35,862 bases of DNA from Methanobrevibacter sp. GTDB taxonomy: Archaea; Methanobacteriota; Methanobacteria; Methanobacteriales; Methanobacteriaceae. The notes under the pieces are model-generated. The model was given only the letters and a program-made list of their open reading frames with translations. It was not told the origin of the DNA and searched no databases. Both the position numbers and the translations under genes were made by a program. Below, one piece after another: positions 25,553 to 35,600 of the stretch (position 1 is its first letter; each line of letters begins with the position of its first letter). The DNA lies in contig NZ_JAFSNZ010000114.1 of assembly GCF_017447225.1 (NCBI RefSeq), positions 1-35,862 of the forward strand, written 5' to 3'.

Positions 25553-25951
25553 ATGGATATTACAGATGACAAATTACTAAAAATAGCTTTGGTAACTTCT
25601 TTAATAGGTTTGATTGGGCTGATTTTATTCACTCCATCAATTGAAGTTAAGGAAGTGAAAATTGAAGATGTGACACGTTCCATGATTGATGAGGAAGTCA
25701 GCATTGACTGTGTAGTCAGCGAAGTCAAATCGTCACGAAGCGGAAGCAGCTACTTTTTAACGATAAATGACGGAACAGGACAGATAACGCTGATTATATT
25801 TGAAAGTCAGGTTGCACAGATGCAGACGAACAATCTTGAAATTGAAGACTTCAAGGACAAAAAAGTAAATGTTGTTGGAACAGTTACGGAGTATAACGGT
25901 GAAATGGAAATAGTTTTATCGAGCGGAGATAGTTTGAAAATAATAGAATAA
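25553..25951 (+). CDS. Membrane-anchored OB-fold protein
   Basis: The 132 residues have one N-terminal membrane segment (about 9-26, IALVTSLIGLIGLILFTP) followed by an OB-fold domain (about 40-132; SIDCVVSEVKSSRSGSSYFLTINDGTG and ITLIIFESQVAQM, like tRNA_anti-type folds). With a short charged N-terminus, the OB domain would likely face outside, which is unusual for a nucleic-acid-binding fold. No ribosome binding site is apparent. It stands alone 126 nt after lig. Function unknown; ligand could be nucleic acid, sugar or peptide. Confidence 0.7.
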   Translation: MDITDDKLLKIALVTSLIGLIGLILFTPSIEVKEVKIEDVTRSMIDEEVSIDCVVSEVKSSRSGSSYFLTINDGTGQITLIIFESQVAQMQTNNLEIEDFKDKKVNVVGTVTEYNGEMEIVLSSGDSLKIIE

Positions 25952-26015
25952 TAAATAGCTATTTATTTATTAAAAATCAAAAATTAGTATAATTAATTTT
26001 ATAGGAATTATTAAA

Positions 26016-27380
26016 ATGGCAAATGAAAAAAGATTATTTGGAACATTTGGAGTTAGAAGAACTGCAAATGATGTGTTGACTCCGGAATTTGCTACAAGAC
26101 TTGCAGCTTGTTACGGAACTCAAATACAAGGAACTGTTGCAGTTGGTGGAGATACAAGAACTTCAAGTCCAATGTTAATAGAAGCTGTAAAGGCAGGCCT
26201 CTTATCATCCGGCTGTGACGTTGTGGATTTGGGAATCCTACCTACACCGGGTGTTCAGTATGCAGTTCGCAAGTATTACGATGGCGGAGTTATGATTACT
26301 GCTTCACACAATCCTCCAAAATACAATGGAATTAAGTTTTTAGATGAATACGGTATTGGAATTCCTGACGATATGGAATTGGCTATTGAAGAGTTATATT
26401 TTGACAGTGAACCTAAAAGAGCAGAATGGCATGAAATCGGCCAAATTTATCATAATGACAAAATCATAGACGAATATGTTGATGAGGCAATCTCAAAAGT
26501 TGATGCCGAAGCTATTCGCGAAGCTAATCTGAAAGTGGTTGTTGACTGCGGTTCAGGTGCAGGAGCTTACACCGCCCCTTACTTAATCCGTAAATTAGGC
26601 TGTGACGTGACTACACTTAACTGTCAGGCTGACGGATTTTTCCCTGGACGTGACCCGGAACCTATTGAAGAGAACCTGCAGGAATTAATTAGTGTCGTGA
26701 AAGAATTGGGTGCTGATATCGGCCTTGCACATGACGGGGACGCAGATAGAACAATCTGTATTGATGAGAAAGGAAACTTTGTTTTAGGAGACAAAACATT
26801 CACTCTTGTCGAAAGGCAAATGCTTAAAGAAAACGACGGAGGAATCATCGTAACGACCGTTGCAACTTCCCAGGCAATATATGACATTGCAGAAGAGTAC
26901 AATGGTGAAGTAATAGCTACTGCAGTTGGAGACTTGCTTGTTGCACGTAAATTACATGAAAAGGACGGTTTATTCGGTGGAGAAGAAAACGGAGGTTTGA
27001 TTTTCCCAGATTTCGTTTACGGAAGAGATGCTGTAATGACTGTTGCTAAAATTTTGGAAATTTTGGCTTTGGAGAAAAAATCATTATCTGAGTTAGTTGG
27101 CGAACTTCCAGTATACTATGCAAGCAAAACCAAAATCGAGTGTCCGGACGATCAAAAACAGAATGTGATGTCCAGCATCGCTGAAGAAATCAAAACCACA
27201 ACCGATTTTGAATTGGATTTAACAGACGGCGTTAAAATCCTAAAAGAAGATGGTTGGGTAATTATAAGACCATCAGGAACTGAACCAATATTCAGATGTT
27301 TCGCTGAAAGTGATTCACAGGACAAAGCAGATGAAATGACTGAATGGGGTCTCAGCTTAATTAAAAAATACAAAAAATAA
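26016..27380 (+). CDS. glmM: Phosphoglucosamine mutase
   Basis: Alpha-D-phosphohexomutase of 454 residues converting glucosamine 6-phosphate to the 1-phosphate ahead of GlmU. Motifs in order are the active-site Ser in ITASHNPPKYNGIKF, the metal loop AHDGDADRTICI, the sugar-binding FGGEENGGLIF, and the phosphate-binding RPSGTEPIFR near the C-terminus. The GGEENGG and RPSGTEP forms fit archaeal GlmM. Convergent with the glmU operon 1 gene cluster away, and ended by a 9-bp hairpin. Confidence 0.92.
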   Translation: MANEKRLFGTFGVRRTANDVLTPEFATRLAACYGTQIQGTVAVGGDTRTSSPMLIEAVKAGLLSSGCDVVDLGILPTPGVQYAVRKYYDGGVMITASHNPPKYNGIKFLDEYGIGIPDDMELAIEELYFDSEPKRAEWHEIGQIYHNDKIIDEYVDEAISKVDAEAIREANLKVVVDCGSGAGAYTAPYLIRKLGCDVTTLNCQADGFFPGRDPEPIEENLQELISVVKELGADIGLAHDGDADRTICIDEKGNFVLGDKTFTLVERQMLKENDGGIIVTTVATSQAIYDIAEEYNGEVIATAVGDLLVARKLHEKDGLFGGEENGGLIFPDFVYGRDAVMTVAKILEILALEKKSLSELVGELPVYYASKTKIECPDDQKQNVMSSIAEEIKTTTDFELDLTDGVKILKEDGWVIIRPSGTEPIFRCFAESDSQDKADEMTEWGLSLIKKYKK

Positions 27381-27418
27381 ATTGAAGTAATTACTACTTC
27401 AATATTCTTAATTTTTCA
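27381..27418 (+). terminator. Hairpin terminator of glmM
   Basis: ATTGAAGTA (27381-27389), loop ATTAC, TACTTCAAT (27395-27403) is a perfect 9-bp stem beginning at the base after the stop codon, followed by ATTCTTAATTTTTC. It lies between convergent genes. Confidence 0.65.
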
Positions 27419-27525
27419 ACTGATTAAAATATAAATTAATTAATTAACCATAAAATAATAAACTCTTTTTTTAAGATAAAAGAACCAATAATATAAAAAT
27501 AGCTAATCCAACACCAATATGTAGA

Positions 27526-28662
27526 TTATAAGTTATCAAGACACTCTTCTTTTAGGAAAAATGCATCTTCATTATCAGGATTTCTAAGCAGAACCATATT
27601 GAAACTGTCAACAGCCTCTTCAAATTTACCAAGTTCCATTAAAACTACGCCTTTATTTAACAAAAAGTCAATATTATACTTTTCTAAGGAAATAGCCCTA
27701 TTAAAACATTCCAAGGCCTCATCAAGTTTACCTAAATCAATATAGGCATTTCCCATCCTGTTGATAGCATCGGCATCCATTTCAGAATCATCCAGACAGA
27801 CTTCCACAGCCTTATCAAAGGATTCTATAGCTTCTTCCAGCCTGCCCATATCAGTCAGCAGGTTTCCGCGTGAGTTCCATACTTCCGGATTTTCACTATC
27901 TATGACTATAAGCTTATCATAAACTCTTAAAGCCTTATCATATTCACCTAAAACCTCTAGAATGAAACCTCTCCAATATAATACGATAGGACTGCTTGGA
28001 GAATAGTTATAGGCAATAGTGCTTGCTTTTAGGGCACCTTCCAAATCACCGGCATTTAAAAGAGCAATTGCCTTATTGTTTAAGATATATTCATTATCCG
28101 GTTCAACTGACAACGCCTTATCATAACATTCGATAGCTTCATCGAATTGGCCAAGCCTTGAAAGATTATCACCCTGCTTGTTTAAAAGATAAACATCATG
28201 AGGGTCAATTCTTAAAGCCGCATCATAGCACATTGTGGATTTATCGAACTTACCGCTGTCAAAAAGAATGTCTGCACGTTTGGTAATCATTGACTTCTCA
28301 TCAATCTTATCCCCTTTCCAATCGTCAATATCAAGTTTTTCGAAATAGATTATTTGGAACTTATCTGATGGGTCGACACGACCACCATACATCTTTTTGA
28401 ATTCTCTTAACATATCCTTGGAATCTTTAAAACCCTCTTCCCGAGCAATTTCATCATTGTCTATGATATCTTCAAAAGCTATATCTTCAACACCCGTGAC
28501 AATAGCTTCGAAAATCTTCATTTTTTCTTTTGAAACCAGGTTCCAATAACAGTATAATCTGTCACCTTCTTTTAAAGGATTTTTCCAAAGCTTACGGATA
28601 GTCCTTCTTTTTTTACCTGTGATGACATCAATGTCGTTACTGGAAAATGATAAAATTGGCAT
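27526..28662 (-). CDS. ASCH-domain/TPR fusion protein
   Basis: The 378 residues combine two modules. Residues 1 to about 115 look like an ASCH (PUA-like) domain: MPILSFSSNDIDVITGKKRRTIRK at the N-terminus, KEGDRLYCYWN, FEAIVTGVEDI, IAREEGFKDSKDML and KFQIIYFEKL. Residues from about 122 to the end are seven TPR units with the usual W/G/Y-A-P spacing, such as LGQFDEAIECYDKALSVEPDN. ASCH domains bind RNA or nucleotides; TPRs bind proteins. The start at 28662 is chosen because AAGGAA lies eight bases upstream. Last gene of the glmU-hisC cluster, 19 nt after the radical SAM gene. Confidence 0.78.
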   Translation of the reverse strand: MPILSFSSNDIDVITGKKRRTIRKLWKNPLKEGDRLYCYWNLVSKEKMKIFEAIVTGVEDIAFEDIIDNDEIAREEGFKDSKDMLREFKKMYGGRVDPSDKFQIIYFEKLDIDDWKGDKIDEKSMITKRADILFDSGKFDKSTMCYDAALRIDPHDVYLLNKQGDNLSRLGQFDEAIECYDKALSVEPDNEYILNNKAIALLNAGDLEGALKASTIAYNYSPSSPIVLYWRGFILEVLGEYDKALRVYDKLIVIDSENPEVWNSRGNLLTDMGRLEEAIESFDKAVEVCLDDSEMDADAINRMGNAYIDLGKLDEALECFNRAISLEKYNIDFLLNKGVVLMELGKFEEAVDSFNMVLLRNPDNEDAFFLKEECLDNL

Positions 28663-28681
28663 TTTAAACATTCCTTAAATT

Positions 28682-29392
28682 CTATTCGATAATCTGTTCT
28701 CCAAATTCTGCGGTTTTTACTTTAACAACACCTTCAAATACTGGTTTTACATATTCAGCCAGTTTACGCAAATCATGTGGATTCGGCACATCAACTTTTT
28801 CCAATGCAGGATCAAGAACATTTTTGTTTCTGAATTGCTGAAGTGTATAGATATCCCCTTCAATATCGTTTACCAAATTAAATATGTCCTTTTTAGTGTG
28901 TAATGTAGGAACATAAGTTGTTCTAATCTCCAAATGAACATTAGAATCATTATTTATAAGTTTCATTGATTTTTTCACATTGGCACCCACATTTGCGCCT
29001 GTGACTTTCCTATATTTTTCAAATGGCGCCTTAACATCCAAAGATACGAAATCCAATAGCCCCATTTCCAATAACTTTTCAATTTTATCCGGATAAATTC
29101 CGCTCGTATCCAGCTTTGTTTTAAGACCTATACTTTTGATATAAGTGAACAACTCTATTAACGCATCCAATTGCATCAGAGGTTCACCTCCAGACAGAAC
29201 TACTGCATCTATAAAGTCTGCGGCATTATCTATTTCTGATTTGACTTCTTCAAAGCTTTTTTGAGTTTTATCTTCCAGCAATTCCACATTATGACAGTAT
29301 CTGCATGCCAAAGGACATTGTGACATGAAAATAACCAAGGACATGTTTCCATGGAATTCGACAGATGATATTAAAGTTCCGCCCACATACAT
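28682..29392 (-). CDS. NrdG-like radical SAM activating enzyme
   Basis: The 236 residues begin [20 protein letters not shown] and carry the [4Fe-4S] motif CPLACRYC (CX3CX2C, about residues 26-33), then VVLSGGEPLMQ (about 64-74) for SAM binding and LDTSGIYPDKI. This is the layout of anaerobic ribonucleotide reductase activators (NrdG2/TIGR02495-like). No nrdD is in the window, so the target is inferred only. The start overlaps the hisC stop by one base. Confidence 0.8.
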   Translation of the reverse strand: MYVGGTLISSVEFHGNMSLVIFMSQCPLACRYCHNVELLEDKTQKSFEEVKSEIDNAADFIDAVVLSGGEPLMQLDALIELFTYIKSIGLKTKLDTSGIYPDKIEKLLEMGLLDFVSLDVKAPFEKYRKVTGANVGANVKKSMKLINNDSNVHLEIRTTYVPTLHTKKDIFNLVNDIEGDIYTLQQFRNKNVLDPALEKVDVPNPHDLRKLAEYVKPVFEGVVKVKTAEFGEQIIE

Positions 29393-30492
29393 TAATCCAC
29401 TACCTCATGAACAATTTCAATGAACTTTTTGTTTTCTTCCATTGTACAAATACTAATTCTTATCCAATATTCATCCAGTCCCTTAAATGAAGTACAGTCA
29501 CGTACGATGATACCTCTTTTCATGAATTCACGAGTAATTTCAGCTGCAGTATATCCAGTATCTTTAACTCCAATCAGAATAAAATTGGATTTGGATGGAA
29601 AAACATTGAGACATTCTATTTTAGACAATTCATCGATTAAAAAGTCCCTGCTTTCGATTCCGTCTTTTATAGATCTTTCAATATATTCTGTATCTTTGAA
29701 AGTGTTTACAGCAGCAGCATAAGAAAGTCTCGTTAGGGAAAATACAGGTTTGATTCTGTGCATGAATTCTATAATCTCTTCACATGCAAGACCATAACCA
29801 ATCCTCATTCCCGCAAGACCTAAAACTTTGGACATCGTTCGGATAATGAAAATGTTATCATATTCCTCGATTAAGTCCTTGTTTGTGACTTCGGAATATT
29901 CGAAATAAGCCTCATCAATAACAATTAATATTTCCGGATTTTCGCCTGCAATTTTTATCAAATCTTTTCTGTCTATTAAAGTTCCGGTCGGGTTGTTAGG
30001 ACTGCATAGGAATATCATTTTTGTTTTGGGAGTAATTTTATCAAAAATTGAGTCCACATCCAAAACATTATTATCCAGATTCCATCTGGCATAAACAGGA
30101 TGAGCACCATACTGCTTCAACAGGTATTCATAATACATATAAGAGGGTAAAGGCACAATGAATTCATCATCGGGTTCTATGAATGTTTTAGCTAAAACAT
30201 CAATGATTTCATCTGCTCCATCCCCACCAATAATCACTTGAGAATCTTTAACATCAGAATATTGTGCTGCGAGATGAACCAATTCCTTAAGTTGGGATTC
30301 AGGATATCTGTTGATTGATTTGGATTCCTCTGCAATGGCTTCAATTGCTTTTGGAGAAGGACCCCAGGGATTTTCATTTGAACCTAACTTAATAATATCC
30401 TCTTTTTTTAATCCGAATTCAGCAGCAATTTCATCTTGTGATCTTCCAGGGACATATGAGTCCATATCACTAACAATTTGTCTTGGTTTCAT
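29392..30492 (-). CDS. hisC: Histidinol-phosphate aminotransferase
   Basis: Fold-type I PLP enzyme of 366 residues, step 7 of histidine synthesis, often also accepting aromatic substrates. Motifs are [14 protein letters not shown] (about 36-49), [12 protein letters not shown] (about 163-174), VIDEAYFEY, the PLP Lys in [17 protein letters not shown] (about 218-234), and the C-terminal Arg in YWIRISICT. The other his genes are not near. It is 3 nt after the carbonic-anhydrase-like gene. Confidence 0.92.
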   Translation of the reverse strand: MKPRQIVSDMDSYVPGRSQDEIAAEFGLKKEDIIKLGSNENPWGPSPKAIEAIAEESKSINRYPESQLKELVHLAAQYSDVKDSQVIIGGDGADEIIDVLAKTFIEPDDEFIVPLPSYMYYEYLLKQYGAHPVYARWNLDNNVLDVDSIFDKITPKTKMIFLCSPNNPTGTLIDRKDLIKIAGENPEILIVIDEAYFEYSEVTNKDLIEEYDNIFIIRTMSKVLGLAGMRIGYGLACEEIIEFMHRIKPVFSLTRLSYAAAVNTFKDTEYIERSIKDGIESRDFLIDELSKIECLNVFPSKSNFILIGVKDTGYTAAEITREFMKRGIIVRDCTSFKGLDEYWIRISICTMEENKKFIEIVHEVVD

Positions 30493-30495
30493 AAT

Positions 30496-30978
30496 CTAAT
30501 CTTCCTTATACTGTTTAGAAAGTTTTACATAGTTATCAGCATTATCCTGTATATGTTGAATCTGTTCAGGCGTGACTTGCTTAACCAGTTTGGCGGGAAC
30601 TCCTAAAAGTAGACTGTTTTCAGGAAATTCCTTTCCTTCACTTACAACAGCTCCGGCACCTACAATTGAATTCTTACCGATTTTAGCACCATTTAAAACT
30701 GTCGCATTCATTCCAATGAGCACATTATCATCAAGTGTGCATCCGTGGATGACTGCCCCATGACCGACAGAAACATTGTCTTTAATTACAACCGGAAAGT
30801 CTTTGGAACAGTGTACGACACAGTTATCCTGAACATTGGAATTATTTCCTATTTTTATTGAGGATACGTCTCCCCTCAGGACGGCACCGTGCCATATGGA
30901 CACGTTTTCACCGAGTTCAACATCACCAATTACTTGAGCACCAGGGCATATTACAATAGAGTCTTTATTATTTTCCAT
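30496..30978 (-). CDS. Gamma-carbonic anhydrase-like hexapeptide protein
   Basis: The 160 residues form a left-handed beta-helix: repeats ICPGAQVIGDVELGENVSIW, GNNSNVQDNCVVHC and VSVGHGAVIHGCTLDDNVLI. Three His (in VVHC, VGHGA, VIHGC) occupy the metal positions of gamma carbonic anhydrases and YrdA-like proteins. Catalytic activity cannot be judged. It lies between glmU and hisC with tiny gaps, in an operon where another beta-helix protein (GlmU) is encoded. Confidence 0.85.
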   Translation of the reverse strand: MENNKDSIVICPGAQVIGDVELGENVSIWHGAVLRGDVSSIKIGNNSNVQDNCVVHCSKDFPVVIKDNVSVGHGAVIHGCTLDDNVLIGMNATVLNGAKIGKNSIVGAGAVVSEGKEFPENSLLLGVPAKLVKQVTPEQIQHIQDNADNYVKLSKQYKED

Positions 30979-30999
30979 AATATCACTAGTTTTTATAAT

Positions 31000-32283
31000 T
31001 TATTTTTTCTCTTTATTTTTATCTTGAAGAATATGATTCTGTTTTAATAACACTCTTGTATCGGAAGGCAAATCTTCATATAATAAAACATTGGAACCGA
31101 TTGTGGAGTTGGAACCCACTTTAACACCAGGTGAGAAACTTGAATTGATACCTGTTTTTACGGAGTCTCCGATGATAGCTCCGAGCTTGCGCCTTCCGCT
31201 GTCTTCCATTGAGTCTTTAATTTTTGTTTTAATATTCGCATTGTCAAAACGTAAGTTAGCAATGTTAGTTCCTGCTGCAATATTACAGTTAGAACCTATT
31301 ACAGAGTCCCCAACGTAACTTAAATGGCTAACGTTGGTGTTTTCCATAATAATTGAGTTTTTAATTTCAACAGCATTACCAACATGAACATTATCACCAA
31401 AGTATGTATTGCCACGGATATAACAGTTAGGACCTACATCGCAGTTCTTACCAATGTACACATTACCTTCGATGTAAACTCCTGCCTTAATTACACTTCC
31501 TTCACCCAAATAAACTTCCCCATGAATATGGGCTCCGTTTTCAACTTTACCTTTGATTTGGGTTTTCAGGTTACCGATCAACTCTTCATTAACTTCAATA
31601 AGTTCCCATGGCCTACCGACATCAATCCAATCCTTGTCCGTTTTATGGCCGATGACCTTTTTGCCCTCTTCTATTTGCATGCTTACTGAATCTGTAATTT
31701 CGTATTCTCCCCTTTCGGATATTTCAGTTTTTTCGATTTTGCTGAAAATGTCCTTGTTGAATACGTAAATTCCTGTGTTGACCAGGTTGCTTGGAGCCTC
31801 TTCTTTTTTAGGCTTTTCAACAATGCTTTTAATATTTCCGTCTTCAATTTCGACAACACCAAAAGCTGACGGATCAGCCACTTCAGTTAAAACCATCAAT
31901 GTATCCGGCTTCATGTAATTGTATTTTTTGATGATTTCATGAATTATCTCATCATCAAGAATAATGTCTCCATTCAAAACAATCAAGCTATCCTCGATGA
32001 AGTCTTCACCATAGGAAATCGCATTAGCTGTTCCAAGGAAGTCCTTTTGGGTTTTGTAAGTAATGTTTACTCCAAATTCGGAACCGTCACCGAAATAGTC
32101 CCTTACGATTTCTTCTTTATATCTGACAATTAGCAAAATATCCTTAATGCCATTATCTTTTAAAGCTTCGATATTATATTGAATAATTGGTTTGCCTGCG
32201 ACTGGCAACATGGTCTTAGGCTTAGTAAGTGTTAATGGCCTCATTCTTGACCCTTCACCAGCGCTTAAAATTATTGCTTTCAA
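31000..32283 (-). CDS. glmU: Bifunctional GlmU-type UDP-GlcNAc pyrophosphorylase/acetyltransferase
   Basis: The 427 residues carry an N-terminal nucleotidyltransferase (LSAGEGSRMRPLTLTKPKTM, GKPIIQYN, LVLNGDIILDD-type Mg site, residues 1 to about 230) and a C-terminal left-handed beta-helix of hexapeptide repeats (about 250-405) ending in SSFSPGVKVGSNSTIGSNV. Such archaeal proteins convert glucosamine 1-phosphate to UDP-GlcNAc. A closely related glucose-1-phosphate thymidylyltransferase activity is possible. The start is TTG (32283), seven bases after GGGGT. First gene of a five-gene minus-strand run. Confidence 0.87.
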   Translation of the reverse strand: MKAIILSAGEGSRMRPLTLTKPKTMLPVAGKPIIQYNIEALKDNGIKDILLIVRYKEEIVRDYFGDGSEFGVNITYKTQKDFLGTANAISYGEDFIEDSLIVLNGDIILDDEIIHEIIKKYNYMKPDTLMVLTEVADPSAFGVVEIEDGNIKSIVEKPKKEEAPSNLVNTGIYVFNKDIFSKIEKTEISERGEYEITDSVSMQIEEGKKVIGHKTDKDWIDVGRPWELIEVNEELIGNLKTQIKGKVENGAHIHGEVYLGEGSVIKAGVYIEGNVYIGKNCDVGPNCYIRGNTYFGDNVHVGNAVEIKNSIIMENTNVSHLSYVGDSVIGSNCNIAAGTNIANLRFDNANIKTKIKDSMEDSGRRKLGAIIGDSVKTGINSSFSPGVKVGSNSTIGSNVLLYEDLPSDTRVLLKQNHILQDKNKEKK

Positions 32284-32619
32284 TTTAATTACCCCATATC
32301 TATTAAAAATTATTGTAAAATATTATGTTTTTTCTAATTTATATATTAATTCTATATTTCATATCGTACAATTTATTGAATAGAATTAACTATACTTTAA
32401 ATTGAATTGGTGATTAATTATATTGAAATAAAAAATTATACTATTTGAATTAAACAAGGAACTGTTAATTTAAAACTACAATAGATTCAAATTATTAAAA
32501 AAAATGTGTGGCATCTACATCTTGTGGTGAATTTTGAAAAAAGTTCTTTAATCAACTTGATATTAGAAAAAAATAAGAAAAAAGAGGGGATGAAAAACCC
32601 TCTTATTGAGTGTTAAATT
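32284..32619. other. Intergenic region between glmU and the adhesin-like gene
   Basis: A 336-nt stretch without a gene. It holds the glmU promoter candidate (TATA-like AATATATAAA on the minus strand, 32347-32338, about 55-64 nt before the TTG start), AT-rich sequence to about 32560, and the terminator of the adhesin-like gene. No RNA gene or small open frame with a ribosome binding site is apparent. Confidence 0.5.
32565..32604 (-). terminator. Hairpin terminator of the adhesin-like gene
   Basis: On the minus strand AAGAGGG (32604-32598), 9-nt loop, CCCTCTT (32588-32582) is a perfect 7-bp GC-containing stem, followed by TTTTCTTATTTTTTTC. It starts 16 nt after the stop codon and is the most bacterial-looking terminator in the window. 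Confidence 0.75.
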
Positions 32620-35600
32620 TTATTCTTTACGTCTTCTTAATGGTATTAATGCAAATATAATCAATAATAACATGATTATAGGGTTACCGGTAGCTTTGCT
32701 ATCCATTGGAACATAAACCGGTTTTTCATCCTCTGGAGTTACTGGAGTAGGAGTTGGAGTTAGAACAATGCTAACATCCACGTCAGCACTCACATTACCA
32801 GTCATGTTTGATCCAGCAATAGCAACGTTTGTAACATTAGCAACTTTAGTGGCATTACATACAATTGTGAAGCTTATACTGTTATTTGGAGCTAAAATAC
32901 CGGAGTAAGTGTATTTATCACCTACTTTAGTCCAATCAGCGCCGTTGAAACTGACAAATTCTAATCCATCTGGGATTTCATCAATGACAAATACATCACC
33001 AAGTGTGCAATCGCCAGTGTTTCTTACAGTAATAGTAAATGTGACTAATTCACCTACTTTTACTGAAGTTTTATCAGAAACTTTGATTACGGCAATTCCC
33101 GGAGTTACAACAACAGTAGTGTTGTTGGAGTAAGCTTTATTGGTAGCGTTGCTAGTTAAGTTAGAACCAGCAATAACTTCCGGCACAAATTCTCCAGCTT
33201 TAGTCGTATTGAAGTACAATATGTAACTGATTGATTCTCCAGGGTTTAAAACACCGTCGTAAACAAATCTGTTACCTACTTTACTCCAGTTAGGACCTGT
33301 AAATCCAGCGTATATCAATTCATCTGGGAATTCGTTTGAAACATAAACTGAACCGAGTACGCAATCACCATCATTTGTAACGATTACTGTGAAGCTCACA
33401 GGTTCGCCAACGATGACTCTCGGATTATTGGATATTTCACGAACGATCAAGTCCGGAGTATAAACTTTGACTGAAGCGTTAGCAGTGCGATTGTCAGTAT
33501 TATCAGAACCAGCAATTACTTCATTTGTGAAATTGCCTGATACGGTAGTGTTTACAACAACGAATAATTCAACATCCTCACCAACAGCTAAAGAACCGTT
33601 ATAATAGAACATGGTTCCATCATTAGTCCAATTAGTGCCGATAAAGTGGTCGTAAACTAATCCTTCAGGAATAACTTCATCAAGGAACAATCCTGTAAGT
33701 TCAATATCTCCAGTATTGGTAATAACTATTCTGAAAGTAGTCTGATTACCTGAGTATACAACCTCTTCGAGTGCAACTTTGATTACGGAGATATCCGGAT
33801 GATATACACGAACATCAACATCACTATGCTTGACAGTACCTTCTTCACTACAGTTAACTGTAGCTGTATTTACAAAAGTACCATTAGTTAAAGCTTTTAC
33901 AACAATCCAAACTGTGTAAGTTCCGTTCATAGTTAAACGGTCAACAGTCCATACTAAAGTGTTTCCATCTGCAGTGTAGTCTTCGCTAGATTCCACTACT
34001 TCAAATGCGGTAGTATCCAAAATATCCTTAATCACAACGCCTGTAGCATCCGCTACTCCATGGTTGTTAACTTCAATTGTGAAGTTAATAAGATTACCTA
34101 CGGTAGTAGAAGTTACATTAGTTGATTTAACGATTTTTAAATCTACCCTATAAACCGGAATTGTAGCGTTATCCATAACTTCAGTTGTATTTTCGTTACA
34201 GTATACAGATACGACATTAGTGTAGTTACCAACATCTGTGGTTCTTGCTTTAACAGTGAAGTTATAAGACTCACCAGCAGCCAAGAATGGAATAACCTGG
34301 TCCAATTGACCATCAACTAAAGTCAAACCGTCAGGTAAAACATCCCTAACAGTAACATTAGTAGCATTGGAAGGACCGTTATTGATTACAGTAATAGTGA
34401 AAGTAACAATATCACCAATTCCGTAGTCATCTGAATCTGCAACTTTAATAACATCTAAATTAACTATGTAATATGCTTCTACAGTGTCATTTGCTGTTTT
34501 TTCTGTAGTATTTTCATAACAGTAAACTGAAACGACATTTGTGAAATTGCCTTCAACTGCGGTTCTTGCTTTAACAGTGAAGTTATATGACTCACCAGCA
34601 GCCAAGAATGGAATAACCTGATCCAATTGACCGTCGACTAAAGTCAAACCGTCAGGTAAAACATCCCTAACAGTAACATTAGTAGCATTGGATTTACCAT
34701 TATTGGTCACAGTAATAGTGAAAACAACCTCATCACCTGCAAGAACTCTATTGATATCAGCGACTTTGCTTACATCCAGGATAACATCATATTTAGCTTC
34801 GACGGCGTCATTATCGTCTTGAGTAGTTGGCTCTTCAGTACAATTGACCAAAGCAACATTAGTGAAAGTACCATTAGTTAAAACTTTAACAAGCACCCAA
34901 ACAGAATAACTTTGCTCACTGGCCAAATTACCAACATTCCAAACAATATTCTGACCGTTTCTAGTAAAAGTACCATTAGCATCAACGAAATCAAGACCAT
35001 CATCCAAGACATCACTAATATTCACATTAGTAGCTCTAGCAGAACCGTGGTTCCTAATGACAATAGTAAAGTTAACCAAATCATTAACTAAAACTGAATG
35101 AACATCAGCAGTCTTATTAATCTTAATATCAGTCACAAATACTCTAACAGTAGCATTATCCTCTTTGACAGTACTGTTTTCAATGCATGAAACGCTTACT
35201 TCGTTTGTGAAATTACCCACTTTAGTTGTTTTAGCAACGATAGTGAAGTTGTAAGATTCTCCAGCAGCCAAGAATGGTACAACATGATCCAAATCACCGC
35301 TGATAATAGTTAAACCATCAGTAGGGAAAGCATCCTTGATTGTAACATTAGTAGCATTAGAAGGACCGTTATTAGTCACAACAATAGTAAATGTAACCTC
35401 ATCACCAACAATAGCATCATCAAAGTCAACAACTTTAGAAATATCTAAAACAACAATGATTTTAGCCTCAACACTTGCATTAGCCTCTTTAACAGTGTCA
35501 TTTTCATAACAGTAAACTGAAACATTATTGGTAAAGTTACCTTCTGCATCAGCTCTGGCCTTAACAGTGAAGTTGTATGACTCACCAGCAATTAATAATG

